A DNA stretch of 64,000 nucleotides from Mesotoga sp. UBA6090 (lineage in GTDB: Bacteria; Thermotogota; Thermotogae; Petrotogales; Kosmotogaceae): positions 1 through 64,000 of the forward strand of contig NZ_DIXC01000060.1 in assembly GCF_002435945.1 (NCBI RefSeq), given 5' to 3'. Both the position numbers and the translations under genes were made by a program. The notes beneath the pieces were generated by a model, which ran no database searches, was not told the DNA's origin, and saw only the letters and a list, made by a program, of their open reading frames with translations. Below are positions 36,298-44,512 of this stretch, in pieces; position 1 is the stretch's first letter; the number at the start of each line of letters is the position of its first letter.

Positions 36298-36644
36298 GAT
36301 TATTAACCAGATATGATCTATTGATTGTCTTCGGACTCATTGCAGTAGTATTGCTTCTCTCATTGACGCGAGAAAGAGGCTCCTCTTTCGCCGAAGTGTA
36401 CCATGACGGAAGACTAATAAGAACAGTAAATCTGAAAGTAGACTCAGAGTATTCGCTCGAAGTAGGTATGCTTATTAAGGTCGAAGGAGGAAGGATCTCA
36501 GTCATTGACTCAGATTGTCCTGACAAGCTGTGCGTCTTACAGGGAGCAGTAGACAGCCCAAATATCCCAATCGTTTGTGTTCCTAACAGGATTGTCATAA
36601 AGATCCCCGCTGGTAGGACGGAAGTAGATGTAATTTCTCAGTAG
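36294..36644 (+). CDS. NusG domain II-like protein (EetA-like)
   Basis: The 116-residue protein has one N-terminal membrane helix (LLIVFGLIAVVLLLSL) and a small extracytosolic beta-domain of the NusG_II family, with the signature DSDCPDKLCVLQGAV and a C-terminal IVCVPNRIVIKI. Despite the family name it is not a transcription factor. EetA of Listeria electron transfer loci belongs to this family. Three Cys (DCPDKLC and IVC) are kept and could carry redox or metal. It is coupled by an ATGA overlap to apbE and followed 138 bases later by the EetB-like gene. Confidence 0.82.
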   Translation: MRLLTRYDLLIVFGLIAVVLLLSLTRERGSSFAEVYHDGRLIRTVNLKVDSEYSLEVGMLIKVEGGRISVIDSDCPDKLCVLQGAVDSPNIPIVCVPNRIVIKIPAGRTEVDVISQ

Positions 36645-36782
36645 GCTTGTTAAGATCTCTTTGAAGCTTTGGCAGAGAAAATGCTGAACCGCTCTGAAAA
36701 TTGGGGTGAGAAATTCGGATAACTGACTCCCTAAAATTTGTGGATCACTGGAATGTTAGCTAACTTTGCCGATGGAGTAATG

Positions 36783-37292
36783 ATGGAAGCGAAAAGAATC
36801 ACCACACTGTCGATGTTAATTGCGTTAGGTTCTGTTCTCTATCTTCTTGAAAGCCTTATACCGTTTCCTCTACCGGTTCCAGGTGGAAGATGGGGTTTCT
36901 CTAATCTTGTCTTGATTATCGCTCTAGCGGGCATGCCTCTCGGCGACATTCTAATTCTCTCTATTGGAAAAAGCCTAATTGGCAGTTTGTTGACGGGTAG
37001 ACTTGCAACTCCCGGTTTCTTGATGGGAATTACGGGTTCTCTTTCTTCCGGGGCAGTGATGTGGCTCTTGAACCGGACCAAAAGGTTCGGTCTGGTAGGT
37101 ATAAGTTTAGCCGGCGCCTCGGTGAGTAACTTGATACAGCTGCTAGTTGCATCTGCATTGATTGTGAAGAGTATAGAAATAGTATTCATTTACCCTTATA
37201 TGTTAATCATGGGATCAATTTCTGCACTGATTAATGCCTATATTGCATTTGAAGTTATACGAAGGATGGGTGATACTCTTTGGCTAGATTGA
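36783..37292 (+). CDS. Gx-transporter/Hpre_diP_synt_I-family membrane protein (EetB-like)
   Basis: The 169-residue protein has about five membrane helices. It carries the family motif VPGGRWGFSNLV after the first helix pair and GRLATPGFLMGITGSLSSG. This family is often misnamed heptaprenyl diphosphate synthase component I; it resembles the S components of ECF transporters, and EetB of the Listeria electron transfer locus is a member. The ATG at 36783 has GGAG 5 bases upstream. Together with ApbE and the EetA-like gene it forms a likely membrane redox module. The next gene, maf, starts 13 bases before its stop. Confidence 0.8.
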   Translation: MEAKRITTLSMLIALGSVLYLLESLIPFPLPVPGGRWGFSNLVLIIALAGMPLGDILILSIGKSLIGSLLTGRLATPGFLMGITGSLSSGAVMWLLNRTKRFGLVGISLAGASVSNLIQLLVASALIVKSIEIVFIYPYMLIMGSISALINAYIAFEVIRRMGDTLWLD

Positions 37293-37843
37293 TACTTGGT
37301 TCATCTTCTCCAAGGAGAAAAGAGCTGCTTCAGTTAATTGGAGTTACCTTTGAAGTAGTTCCGCCGGAAGGAATTAGAGAAAGCCTTTCAGAGAGATTCT
37401 CAGAGGAGGAGCTATCAGAGCTTTCTTACAGGAAGGCTGAAAATGTATATTTCAGGAACCCTGATGCGGTAGTTGTGGGAGCGGACACCGTTGTGGTCCT
37501 AGATGGCTTGGTGCTAGGAAAGCCATCTTCAGTTGAAACAGCTTACGAAATGCTCTCTGCTCTTTCGGGCAAGACCCACTCTGTCTATACGTCGGTCTCA
37601 GTTGTATCGGAAGAAGACGAGTTTACTTTTGTTGAAGAAACCACCGTCACATTTCGAGAAATGCCCAAGAAAGTACTTAAGGAGTACTCTGCAAGTGGTA
37701 TCTCGCTTGACAAAGCTGGGGCATACGGAATCCAAGACTATGGTGCTATTTTTGTAAAAAGCATCTCGGGTGACTTCTACAATGTGATGGGACTTCCCAT
37801 AGGAAGACTTTGGGAGGGACTTCATTCACGGGGGGTAATCTGA
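37280..37843 (+). CDS. maf: Maf-family nucleotide pyrophosphatase
   Basis: The 187-residue protein matches Maf/YhdE: N-terminal LILGSSSPRRKELLQLIG, the catalytic VVGADTVVVLDG, the GKPSS segment, SGKTHSVYTSV, and the C-terminal GDFYNVMGLPIGRL. These enzymes remove pyrophosphate from non-standard or canonical pyrimidine nucleotides (dTTP/UTP class) and act in cell division control or nucleotide clean-up. The TTG start lies 13 bases inside the EetB-like gene, so translation is coupled. It is followed two bases later by radC, the same order as in many bacteria. Confidence 0.93.
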   Translation: MARLILGSSSPRRKELLQLIGVTFEVVPPEGIRESLSERFSEEELSELSYRKAENVYFRNPDAVVVGADTVVVLDGLVLGKPSSVETAYEMLSALSGKTHSVYTSVSVVSEEDEFTFVEETTVTFREMPKKVLKEYSASGISLDKAGAYGIQDYGAIFVKSISGDFYNVMGLPIGRLWEGLHSRGVI

Positions 37844-37844
37844 A

Positions 37845-38585
37845 TTGGGCTTCCACGCAATGCCTAGAGAAAGGCTTCTAAAGTATGGTCCAGGTTCTCT
37901 TTCAAACAGCGAACTAATTGCGATCCTTCTTAGAACTGGAGCAAAGGGGAAAGGGGTAGTCCAGTTAAGCGAAGAGCTTCTCGATCATTATGGTTCTCTC
38001 ACAGCGCTTCTGTCTGCCGAAGTTGCGGAATTAATGACTGCAAAAGGTCTTGGAACGGCTAAAGCAGTCTGCCTCAAGGCAGCTCTAGAGCTTGGACAGA
38101 GAATCTTCAGGGAGATGACAGAAAAGGCAAAAGTGCGGTTGGATGAACCTCAGGGCGTGTACTATCTCTGCAATGACATGGCTTTCATGGATCGAGAGAC
38201 TGTCAGGGTAATTTCCTTGGACACTAAACTGAACTATAGAGGATTAAACACCGTTAGTGTGGGAATATTGGATTCCTCTCTTCTTCACCCAAGAGAGGTC
38301 TACAAACCCGCCATATCCAGGACGGCTGCAGCGATAATTCTCGTCCACAACCATCCATCTGGCGACCCTTCTCCAAGTAAAGAAGATGAAGGGATTACTT
38401 CAAAGATTAGAGACGCTGGAGAAACACTCGGAATTAAGATGCTGGATCACGTTATAATAGGAAGCGGTAAATACTACAGTTTTGCAGCCGGAAGAGTTTT
38501 CGAAGCGGAGGTGGTAGAAAATGATCTCAAGGGAAGAGGCAATGAAGTTGGTAATAGACAACATGCACTCCAAGAATCTGATTAA
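37845..38585 (+). CDS. radC: RadC-family JAB-domain protein
   Basis: The 246-residue protein has an N-terminal helix-hairpin-helix region (MPRERLLKYGPGSLSNSEL and LMTAKGLGTAKAV) and a JAB1/MPN metal domain with ILVHNHPSGDPSPSKED. The zinc ligands His-His-Asp are in place. The name RadC is historical; no repair role has been firmly shown for the family. TTG 37845 follows GGGGGGTAATC. The gene overlaps the next one by 65 bases, a long overlap for coupled translation. Confidence 0.92.
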   Translation: MGFHAMPRERLLKYGPGSLSNSELIAILLRTGAKGKGVVQLSEELLDHYGSLTALLSAEVAELMTAKGLGTAKAVCLKAALELGQRIFREMTEKAKVRLDEPQGVYYLCNDMAFMDRETVRVISLDTKLNYRGLNTVSVGILDSSLLHPREVYKPAISRTAAAIILVHNHPSGDPSPSKEDEGITSKIRDAGETLGIKMLDHVIIGSGKYYSFAAGRVFEAEVVENDLKGRGNEVGNRQHALQESD

Positions 38586-39069
38586 GCATGTTCTTGCCAC
38601 TGAGGCGGTCATGAAAGCCCTGGCGAAAAGACTGGGACAAGATCAAGAAGTCTGGGCCATGGCAGGACTTCTTCACGATCTTGACTACGAATTCACTAAG
38701 GACAACTTTGAAGAACACGGCAACAAGACAGTAGAAATGCTTGAGAGCGAGGATTTGCCTGATGATATTAAAGATGCAATTCTTGCCCATTGTGAAAAGA
38801 AGGAAAGAGGAAAACTTATAGAAAAGGCAATTTATGCGGCCGACCCAGTAACTGGATTCATAGTGGCTGCGGTTTTAATTAGGAGAGGTAGTAAGCTATC
38901 TGATATCGACGTGGATTTCCTTCTGAACAGATATAAAGAGAAATCATTTGCCAGGGGTGCTAGTAGAGATCAGATGGCGACTTGTACTGAACTGGATATG
39001 ACTCTCAAGGATTTCCTATCTCTGTCTCTAAACGCAATGCAAGAAATATCAGAAGATCTAAGTTTATGA
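38521..39069 (+). CDS. HD-domain phosphohydrolase-like protein
   Basis: The 182-residue protein is an HDIG-type domain: HVLATEAVMKALAKRLG with the first His, AGLLHDLDYEF with the HD pair, EEHGNKTVEML and AILAHCEKK. It is a small stand-alone HD hydrolase, probably acting on nucleotides or phosphate esters; the substrate is unknown. Its ATG lies 65 bases inside the end of radC. It is followed 34 bases later by deoC. Confidence 0.85.
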   Translation: MISREEAMKLVIDNMHSKNLIKHVLATEAVMKALAKRLGQDQEVWAMAGLLHDLDYEFTKDNFEEHGNKTVEMLESEDLPDDIKDAILAHCEKKERGKLIEKAIYAADPVTGFIVAAVLIRRGSKLSDIDVDFLLNRYKEKSFARGASRDQMATCTELDMTLKDFLSLSLNAMQEISEDLSL

Positions 39070-39103
39070 TTTCGCGAAATAATAGATAAGGATTGGTGAT
39101 GCA

Positions 39104-39853
39104 ATGCTTGGAGCATTAATCGTAGAGGAAGTTAGAAGGTACAAAGAAGAGTATTCTCCAATAAGAAGAGAGTTACCGGAGAAACTCAACATTGCCAAAT
39201 TCATTGACCACACTCTTTTGAAGGCCGATGCAACTCCAGAAATGGTAAGAAGACTATGTGATGAGGCTATCAGGTTTGAGTTCTGGAGTGTCTGTGTCAA
39301 TTCTGGATATCTCCCCATAGTGAATGAATCACTTAGAGGAAGCAGTGTAAAGAAAACCGTTGTCATTGCGTTCCCTTTGGGGCAGGCGTCAAAAGAAGCG
39401 AAAGCTTTCGAGGCATCATGGGCGGTTGATAATGGAGCAGACGAGCTTGATATGGTAATGAATGTAGGTCTCTTGAAGGCAGGAGAGTACGAAAGCGTAT
39501 TTGATGACTTAGTCAAAGTGGTAGAATCAGGACGAGGCAAACCTGTTAAAGTAATAATCGAAACATCTCTGCTCAACGAAGAGGAAAAGATTGCTGCCTG
39601 CGTAATCGCCAGGCAGTCGGGTGCTGCATTTGTCAAGACTTCAACCGGCTTTTCAACCGGAGGAGCAACGACAAACGATGTTTCTTTGATGAAGTTTGTT
39701 GTCGGAGACACGTGTAGAGTCAAGGCCTCCGGCGGTGTCAAATCAAGAGAAGACGCTCTCAAAATGATTGCTGCCGGAGCCAACAGAATTGGTACTAGCT
39801 CTGGGATAAAAATCGTTTCAGGAGAATCAGAGGACAATCGAGGGGGTTATTGA
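39104..39853 (+). CDS. deoC: Deoxyribose-phosphate aldolase
   Basis: The 249-residue protein has the DeoC signature: IDHTLLKADAT, ADELDMVMNVGLL, KVIIETSLL with the supporting Lys, and AAFVKTSTGFSTGGAT with the Schiff-base Lys, then VKASGGVKS. It splits 2-deoxyribose 5-phosphate into acetaldehyde and glyceraldehyde 3-phosphate in nucleoside breakdown. The N-terminus is about 25 residues longer than in the E. coli enzyme, as in Thermotoga. The ATG at 39104 is used. The cyclodeaminase gene begins right after its stop. Confidence 0.93.
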   Translation: MLGALIVEEVRRYKEEYSPIRRELPEKLNIAKFIDHTLLKADATPEMVRRLCDEAIRFEFWSVCVNSGYLPIVNESLRGSSVKKTVVIAFPLGQASKEAKAFEASWAVDNGADELDMVMNVGLLKAGEYESVFDDLVKVVESGRGKPVKVIIETSLLNEEEKIAACVIARQSGAAFVKTSTGFSTGGATTNDVSLMKFVVGDTCRVKASGGVKSREDALKMIAAGANRIGTSSGIKIVSGESEDNRGGY

Positions 39854-39854
39854 A

Positions 39855-40484
39855 ATGGATTTTTGCACATTACCGGTGAAAGACTTTCTGAAAAAAGTTG
39901 CTGAGAAGTCTGCAACTCCTGGAGGAGGTGCTGTCGGAGCAGTGGTAGCTGCCCTCGCAGCTTCGTTAGGATCAATGGTCGCAAATCTGACCATAGGGAA
40001 AAAGGGCTATGAAGATGCCGAGGGACATATGGAGTCAGCCTTAGAGGTTTTTGAATCGGAAAGCAACTATCTTTGCGACTTGATGAACCGCGATATTCAG
40101 GCCTTCGATCAAGTAATGTCTGCTTATAAGCTTCCGAAAACCACCGACGATGAGAAGAGCACAAGAGAAATGAAAGTCCAACAAGCTCTAAAGACAGCAA
40201 TAGAAGTACCTTTTGATCTTGCCAGGCGATGCAAGAACATAATTGTGAATGTAGAAAGACTTGCCAAGTGGGGGAATTCTAATGTTCTTTCGGATGCCGA
40301 AAGTGCCGCCCACCTTCTCCTAGCAGTCTATAGGATTGCCAAAGCCAATGTTATGATCAATATGAAGTCTCTGAAGGATCCCGATTATGGCGCCTGGATA
40401 AACGATGAAATGAATCAGCTCGAAAAACAAATTGATGCTTCTTACGATAAGATAATCGAGATTATCGGAAAGCGTAATGGTTGA
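39855..40484 (+). CDS. Cyclodeaminase/cyclohydrolase family protein
   Basis: The 209-residue, all-helical protein matches the formimidoyltetrahydrofolate cyclodeaminase family: MDFCTLPVKDFLKKVA, the folate-binding TPGGGAVGAVVAALAASLG, and a later DAESAAHLLLAVYR helix. It would turn 5-formimino-THF into 5,10-methenyl-THF or act as a methenyl-THF cyclohydrolase. Members in anaerobes often serve one-carbon metabolism without a histidine-degradation partner. The ATG is one base after the deoC stop and the 3' end overlaps tgt by 8 bases. Confidence 0.88.
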   Translation: MDFCTLPVKDFLKKVAEKSATPGGGAVGAVVAALAASLGSMVANLTIGKKGYEDAEGHMESALEVFESESNYLCDLMNRDIQAFDQVMSAYKLPKTTDDEKSTREMKVQQALKTAIEVPFDLARRCKNIIVNVERLAKWGNSNVLSDAESAAHLLLAVYRIAKANVMINMKSLKDPDYGAWINDEMNQLEKQIDASYDKIIEIIGKRNG

Positions 40485-41622
40485 GCTGAAAATAAGGGCA
40501 AAGAGTACCGAAACGAAAGCAAGAACCGCTGTACTTGCCACTGCACACGGAGAGTTCGAGACACCCGTTTTTATGCCCGTAGGCACTAATGGGACGGTAA
40601 AAGGGATCTGGCAAGATCAACTTTATGAAATGGATTCAAAAATAATACTTGGCAACGCTTTCCATTTGTTTTTGCGTCCAGGACTCGACACTCTGAGATA
40701 CTTTGGCGGCCTTCATAATTTTATGTCTTGGGATCATTCTATCCTAACTGACAGTGGCGGATTCCAGGTCTTTTCACTCTCCGACAAAAAAATTACCGAG
40801 GAAGGAGTGAAATTTCGTTCGCCTCTTGATGGCAGAAGCCTTTTCGTTACCCCTGAACTCTCAATCGAAATTCAGGAAGCCATAGGATCAGACATTGCAA
40901 TGGCCTTTGACGAGTGCGTTGAACCAAATGCAGACAAGGAATATGTAAGAAATTCAGTAAGACGAACCACTAACTGGGCGAAGAGATTCTTACTTGCTCA
41001 CAGGAAGGATAGTAATCAGTCTCTGTTCGGTATAGTCCAGGGCGGTTTCTTCAATGATTTGAGGGAAGAGAGCGCTTCGGAAATCACTGCGATGGATTTT
41101 GAGGGCTTCGCCTTGGGTGGTCTAAGTGTTGGAGAAGACTTCGAGACAACGGAAAAAGTTCTGTCGGCATCCGTTGGCCTTTTGCCCGAAGATAGGCCCA
41201 GATACTTAATGGGAGTAGGATCACCCGAACTGATTTTGGCTGCAGTCGAAAGCGGAGTCGATATGTTTGATTGTGTTCTTCCTACAAGGCTTGGCAGACA
41301 TGGAGCGGCATTGACCTCAGGTGGAAGAATCAACCTCAAGTCCGCAAGGAATAAGCACGATAAATCTCCAGTAGATCCGAACTGTACCTGCAAAGTCTGT
41401 TCAACGTACAGCAGAGCGTATATCCATCACCTGTTCACAAGGGACGAGATACTTGGCAAGATTCTGTTGAGTTACCACAATGTAAGCTTTCTAATGGATT
41501 TTGTGAAGAAGATTCGAGAGGCTATACTTGAGGATAGGCTGTGTGAGTTCAAAGAACATTGTGCTGAAACCGGTCTTATTCAAGTAGGCAATCTAAAGAC
41601 TTCTGAAGAACGTTTGGGGTGA
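40477..41622 (+). CDS. tgt: tRNA-guanine transglycosylase
   Basis: The 381-residue protein has all features of Tgt: FMPVGTNGTVKG, the proton-acceptor Asp in LTDSGGFQVFS, GIVQGG, the nucleophile Asp region FDCVLPTRLGRHG, and the zinc site CTCKVC with a following His pair (AYIHHLF). It exchanges guanine 34 for preQ1 (queuine precursor) in tRNAs with GUN anticodons. It overlaps the cyclodeaminase gene by 8 bases; a gene for a secreted protein follows at once. No queuosine synthesis gene is in the window. Confidence 0.95.
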   Translation: MVELKIRAKSTETKARTAVLATAHGEFETPVFMPVGTNGTVKGIWQDQLYEMDSKIILGNAFHLFLRPGLDTLRYFGGLHNFMSWDHSILTDSGGFQVFSLSDKKITEEGVKFRSPLDGRSLFVTPELSIEIQEAIGSDIAMAFDECVEPNADKEYVRNSVRRTTNWAKRFLLAHRKDSNQSLFGIVQGGFFNDLREESASEITAMDFEGFALGGLSVGEDFETTEKVLSASVGLLPEDRPRYLMGVGSPELILAAVESGVDMFDCVLPTRLGRHGAALTSGGRINLKSARNKHDKSPVDPNCTCKVCSTYSRAYIHHLFTRDEILGKILLSYHNVSFLMDFVKKIREAILEDRLCEFKEHCAETGLIQVGNLKTSEERLG

Positions 41623-41626
41623 TATG

Positions 41627-42454
41627 ATGAAGAAGCTTTTGATCTTGGTGGTCGTGTGTTTTGGTGTGGTTACTATGGCACTGAATCCCTTCTTACTACA
41701 AACGGGAGGGAACGGGATACTTGCAAAGGGGTATAGTTCGGGTTTTGGCAGCCCTTCAGATTTGTACGGGATACTTAAGTCAGCTTTCTCTTCAAACTTC
41801 ATCGAGCTTACCACAAGCGCGTCCCCCTCTTCAGACGAGCGTGGGCTATACGTCCAGCTCTTTGAAGATTCAGACGATGGAATGGCAGGTTTGCTTCAGT
41901 ATTACATGGACATAGGAGAAACATCGAGCAATAGATCCCTCAGTTACATGATATCGGGTGAACTCGGACCTCTCACATCTTTCGGAGCAGACTTCAAGGT
42001 TAACATGACGACTGGCGCGACACCTACTTACGGTGTTGCAGTCAGAGGTGGAATAACCGGTAGGGCTTACGAATTGCTAGACTATGTAGTTTCCTTTGAC
42101 AGCCTATTATGGAACAGTGGCCTATCTTCAAACTCAATCGACCTACTTGCTGGAATAAGGTTCGTCCTGGATCCGTTCTTGATAGGCCTTGAGTTAGGTA
42201 CCAGAAACGGGATGGGAGTCAAGTATCTTGGTCTTTCAACGCAGTACACATATATGAATCTCTTTTCGGCGCGTGTGGGAGTATCAATGAATGCCGACCT
42301 CATACACAACATTGATTTTCTTGTTGGCGGCGGTATTGAAGTCAGGGTGGGAGATATGATAATAACAGCCGGGATAGGGACCAACCTGACTAACAAAATA
42401 GAATCACTCGGTTTTCAGAAGACCTGGAGTGTGGGGCTACTCGGGCAGTGGTGA
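41627..42454 (+). CDS. Secreted protein of unknown function, beta-rich
   Basis: The 275-residue product starts with a signal peptide (KKLLILVVVCFGVVTMALN). The rest is made of many short amphipathic stretches with Gly and aromatic residues and ends in SVGLLGQW, the kind of aromatic end seen in small outer-membrane-like beta-barrel proteins. I recognise no family. ATG 41627 is preferred since GGGGTGAT lies just before the two tandem ATG codons. The gene is two to four bases after the tgt stop, so it belongs to the same operon, and it is followed by a terminator at 42593. Confidence 0.72.
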   Translation: MKKLLILVVVCFGVVTMALNPFLLQTGGNGILAKGYSSGFGSPSDLYGILKSAFSSNFIELTTSASPSSDERGLYVQLFEDSDDGMAGLLQYYMDIGETSSNRSLSYMISGELGPLTSFGADFKVNMTTGATPTYGVAVRGGITGRAYELLDYVVSFDSLLWNSGLSSNSIDLLAGIRFVLDPFLIGLELGTRNGMGVKYLGLSTQYTYMNLFSARVGVSMNADLIHNIDFLVGGGIEVRVGDMIITAGIGTNLTNKIESLGFQKTWSVGLLGQW

Positions 42455-42623
42455 TTGCATATTTACTAATATGTAGTGCTCTCTGTGGAACAAGGGAATA
42501 AGAGTCGGTAGCTCGTATTATTTCTCATATCGGCTTTGCAATCTCAGCTTGAAGGTCATAATCTTCTTTCTTTGAGAGGATGCTCTAACTTCACCCCTCG
42601 GGGGTTTTCTTTTTGGAGGAAAG
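42455..42623 (+). promoter_or_regulatory. guaA: Leader region of guaA with a terminator next to the ribosome site
   Basis: The 169 bases between the secreted-protein gene and guaA end in a terminator hairpin (42593-42605) whose T-run abuts the GGAGG of guaA. It may simply end the upstream operon, or it may be an attenuator for guaA. I could not find the conserved core of a purine riboswitch. A promoter for guaA must either lie in this leader before the hairpin or be absent. Confidence 0.35.
42593..42613 (+). terminator. Terminator hairpin upstream of guaA
   Basis: ACCCC - TCG - GGGGT followed by TTTCTTTTT. A short but GC-rich stem with a good T-run, directly before the GGAGG ribosome site of guaA. 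Confidence 0.7.
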
Positions 42624-44129
42624 ATGGATAGAATAGCTGTTATCGACTTCGGATCTCAATATACTCTACTTCTAGCAAGAAGAATTCGAGAGATCGGTGT
42701 TCTTTGCACGGTAGAGACTCCAGATGGCTTTAAACTAGAGAAAGATATCAAAGGCGTGATTTTGTCAGGTGGACCTCAGAGTGTTTATGAAGAAGGCTCT
42801 GCAGGTTTCCCTGAACAACTCAGGTTTCTCTCAGTACCGATTCTGGGAATATGCTACGGAATGCATCTCATGGCCAAAGAAGTTGGAGGAGTCGTTTCAA
42901 GTGGATTGAGAGGCGAGTACGGCCTCACATCAGTATCAATTGATAATGCTTGCTTTCAAAGTGTCCCGAGCGAAATTATTGCATGGATGAGTCATGGCGA
43001 TGAAGTGACTCAACTTCCAGATGGATGCAAGATCGTGGCGAGAAGTAGGAACGGAACAATTGCGGGATTCACAGATGGGAAGAATATCGCTCTCCAGTTT
43101 CATCCAGAAGTTTATCACACCCAGTTTGGGAAAGAACTACTCGAAGAATTCGTGATAGACATCTGCAAAGCATCACGCGACTGGAAGATTCGTGACCTTG
43201 CTGATGAGAAAGTGAAGACGATTCAGAGAACCGTTGGCGATCAAAGCGTTGTCGGAGGTCTTTCAGGAGGAGTCGATTCAACAGTAGCGGCAACAATAAC
43301 TTCGAGAGCAATCGGCGAGAAATTCACCGGGATTTTCGTTAATCATGGATTGATGAGAAAAAATGAAGAGATCGAAGTTCCAGTAGCCTTGAGAAAACTG
43401 GGAATAAATGTAGAGACAGTTGAAGCGTCAAAAGAATTCTTCCATGAACTTGAAGGAATTGTGGACCCAGAGGAAAAGAGAAAGGTTATTGGACGGACAT
43501 TCATACGAGTATTCGAAAGAGAAGCGAGCAAACTGAATGCTAGGTTTTTGCTTCAGGGGACGATCTATTCAGATGTCATTGAATCCGGAGCTGCTTCCAG
43601 GAGTGGTGAAAAGATCAAGAGTCACCATAATGTCGGAGGTCTTCCCGAGAATATGAGCCTGGAATTGCTTGAACCACTGAGAGAGCTTTTTAAAGATGAA
43701 GTACGAAACCTCGGTCACTCTCTTGGAATAGACAAATTCCTGATCAGTAGGCAGCCATTTCCCGGCCCTGGTCTTGGAGTGAGAATAATCGGAGAAGTGA
43801 CTTCGGAGAAGGCGCAGATTCTGAAGGAAGTTGATTCTATTTTCATGGAAGTGCTACGCGAATCGGGTGATCTTGATAAGATATGGCAGTCGTTTGCTGT
43901 CCTTCTACCAGTCTCCAGCGTGGGTGTAAAAGGAGATAAGCGATCATATGGTTATGTGGTTGCTCTTCGGGCTGTTAATAGTTCAGAAGGCATGACGGCA
44001 TCTTGGTATGAACTTCCGCATTCGGTCCTTAGGCAGGCTTCTTCAAGGATTACATCTGAAGTAAAAGAGATAGGTAGGGTCGTTTTCGACATAACTGACA
44101 AACCACCGGCCACGATTGAATGGGAATAA
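42624..44129 (+). CDS. guaA: GMP synthase (glutamine-hydrolysing)
   Basis: The 501-residue protein has a class I glutamine amidotransferase domain (SQYTLLLARRIRE, the nucleophile in GICYGMHLM, and the FHPEVYHT His-Glu) and an ATP pyrophosphatase domain with the P-loop GGLSGGVDSTVAA, then the dimerisation domain ending RVVFDITDKPPATIEWE. It turns XMP into GMP. GGAGGAAAG is placed right before the ATG. No other purine gene is close. The transcription unit probably ends before the tRNA cluster, which is on the other strand. Confidence 0.97.
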   Translation: MDRIAVIDFGSQYTLLLARRIREIGVLCTVETPDGFKLEKDIKGVILSGGPQSVYEEGSAGFPEQLRFLSVPILGICYGMHLMAKEVGGVVSSGLRGEYGLTSVSIDNACFQSVPSEIIAWMSHGDEVTQLPDGCKIVARSRNGTIAGFTDGKNIALQFHPEVYHTQFGKELLEEFVIDICKASRDWKIRDLADEKVKTIQRTVGDQSVVGGLSGGVDSTVAATITSRAIGEKFTGIFVNHGLMRKNEEIEVPVALRKLGINVETVEASKEFFHELEGIVDPEEKRKVIGRTFIRVFEREASKLNARFLLQGTIYSDVIESGAASRSGEKIKSHHNVGGLPENMSLELLEPLRELFKDEVRNLGHSLGIDKFLISRQPFPGPGLGVRIIGEVTSEKAQILKEVDSIFMEVLRESGDLDKIWQSFAVLLPVSSVGVKGDKRSYGYVVALRAVNSSEGMTASWYELPHSVLRQASSRITSEVKEIGRVVFDITDKPPATIEWE

Positions 44130-44297
44130 AGTCAAGAGAAGAAACAGAAAGATCAGCATTTCAGAAGGGACCAAATTTTCTCGACCTGAGAATTCTCCAA
44201 AACATGAATCACGCACCTTACCGGAAAGCTGTATGTTTGTTTCGGTACACGGTGATTCTCCTAAGCTGATTAGCTAATACAGAACAATGAATATACA

Positions 44298-44322
44298 CAA
44301 AGAAAGACGCCCTTCCGGCGTC
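44298..44322 (-). terminator. Terminator of the tRNA operon
   Basis: On the minus strand GACGCC - GGAAG - GGCGTC is followed by TTTCTTTG. It lies 5 bases after the CCA end of tRNA-Gly. Confidence 0.85.
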
Positions 44323-44326
44323 CTTC

Positions 44327-44401
44327 TGGAGCGGAAGACGGGGTTCGAACCCGCGACCCCCTGCTTGGCAAGCAGGTGCTCTACCACTGAGCTACATCCG
44401 C
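44327..44401 (-). tRNA. tRNA-Gly (GCC)
   Basis: A cloverleaf can be folded on the minus strand with D-arm TAGCTCAGTGGTAGAGCA, anticodon loop TTGCCAA inside the CCTGC/GCAGG stem, T-arm with TTCGAAC, and an encoded CCA. The acceptor stem GCGGATG/CTTCCGC has a T-T mismatch at its sixth pair. It is the last of three tRNA genes in the operon. Confidence 0.93.
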
Positions 44402-44427
44402 GCAAACTTACATTCTGTAAATCGCTC

Positions 44428-44512
44428 TGGTGCGAGAGGAGGGACTTGAACCCTCACAGGTCTCCCCACTGGATCCTAAGTCCAGCGCGTCTGCCAGTTT
44501 CGCCACTCTCGC
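44428..44512 (-). tRNA. tRNA-Leu (TAG)
   Basis: Class II tRNA of 85 bases on the minus strand with acceptor GCGAGAG/CTCTCGC, anticodon loop CTTAGGA (TAG) in the CTGGA/TCCAG stem, a long variable arm (TGGGGAGACCTGT region), T-arm TTCAAGT and encoded CCA. Its 5' end directly abuts the CCA of tRNA-Lys, with no spacer. Confidence 0.94.

Noticed and set aside
39064..39837. Minus-strand open frame of 257 codons opposite deoC
   Set aside because: It is a shadow of deoC, rich in Ser/Thr/Pro as expected from antisense reading; deoC has all catalytic residues.
42455..42592. Purine or preQ1 riboswitch upstream of guaA
   Set aside because: The conserved core segments of these riboswitches could not be found in the leader.
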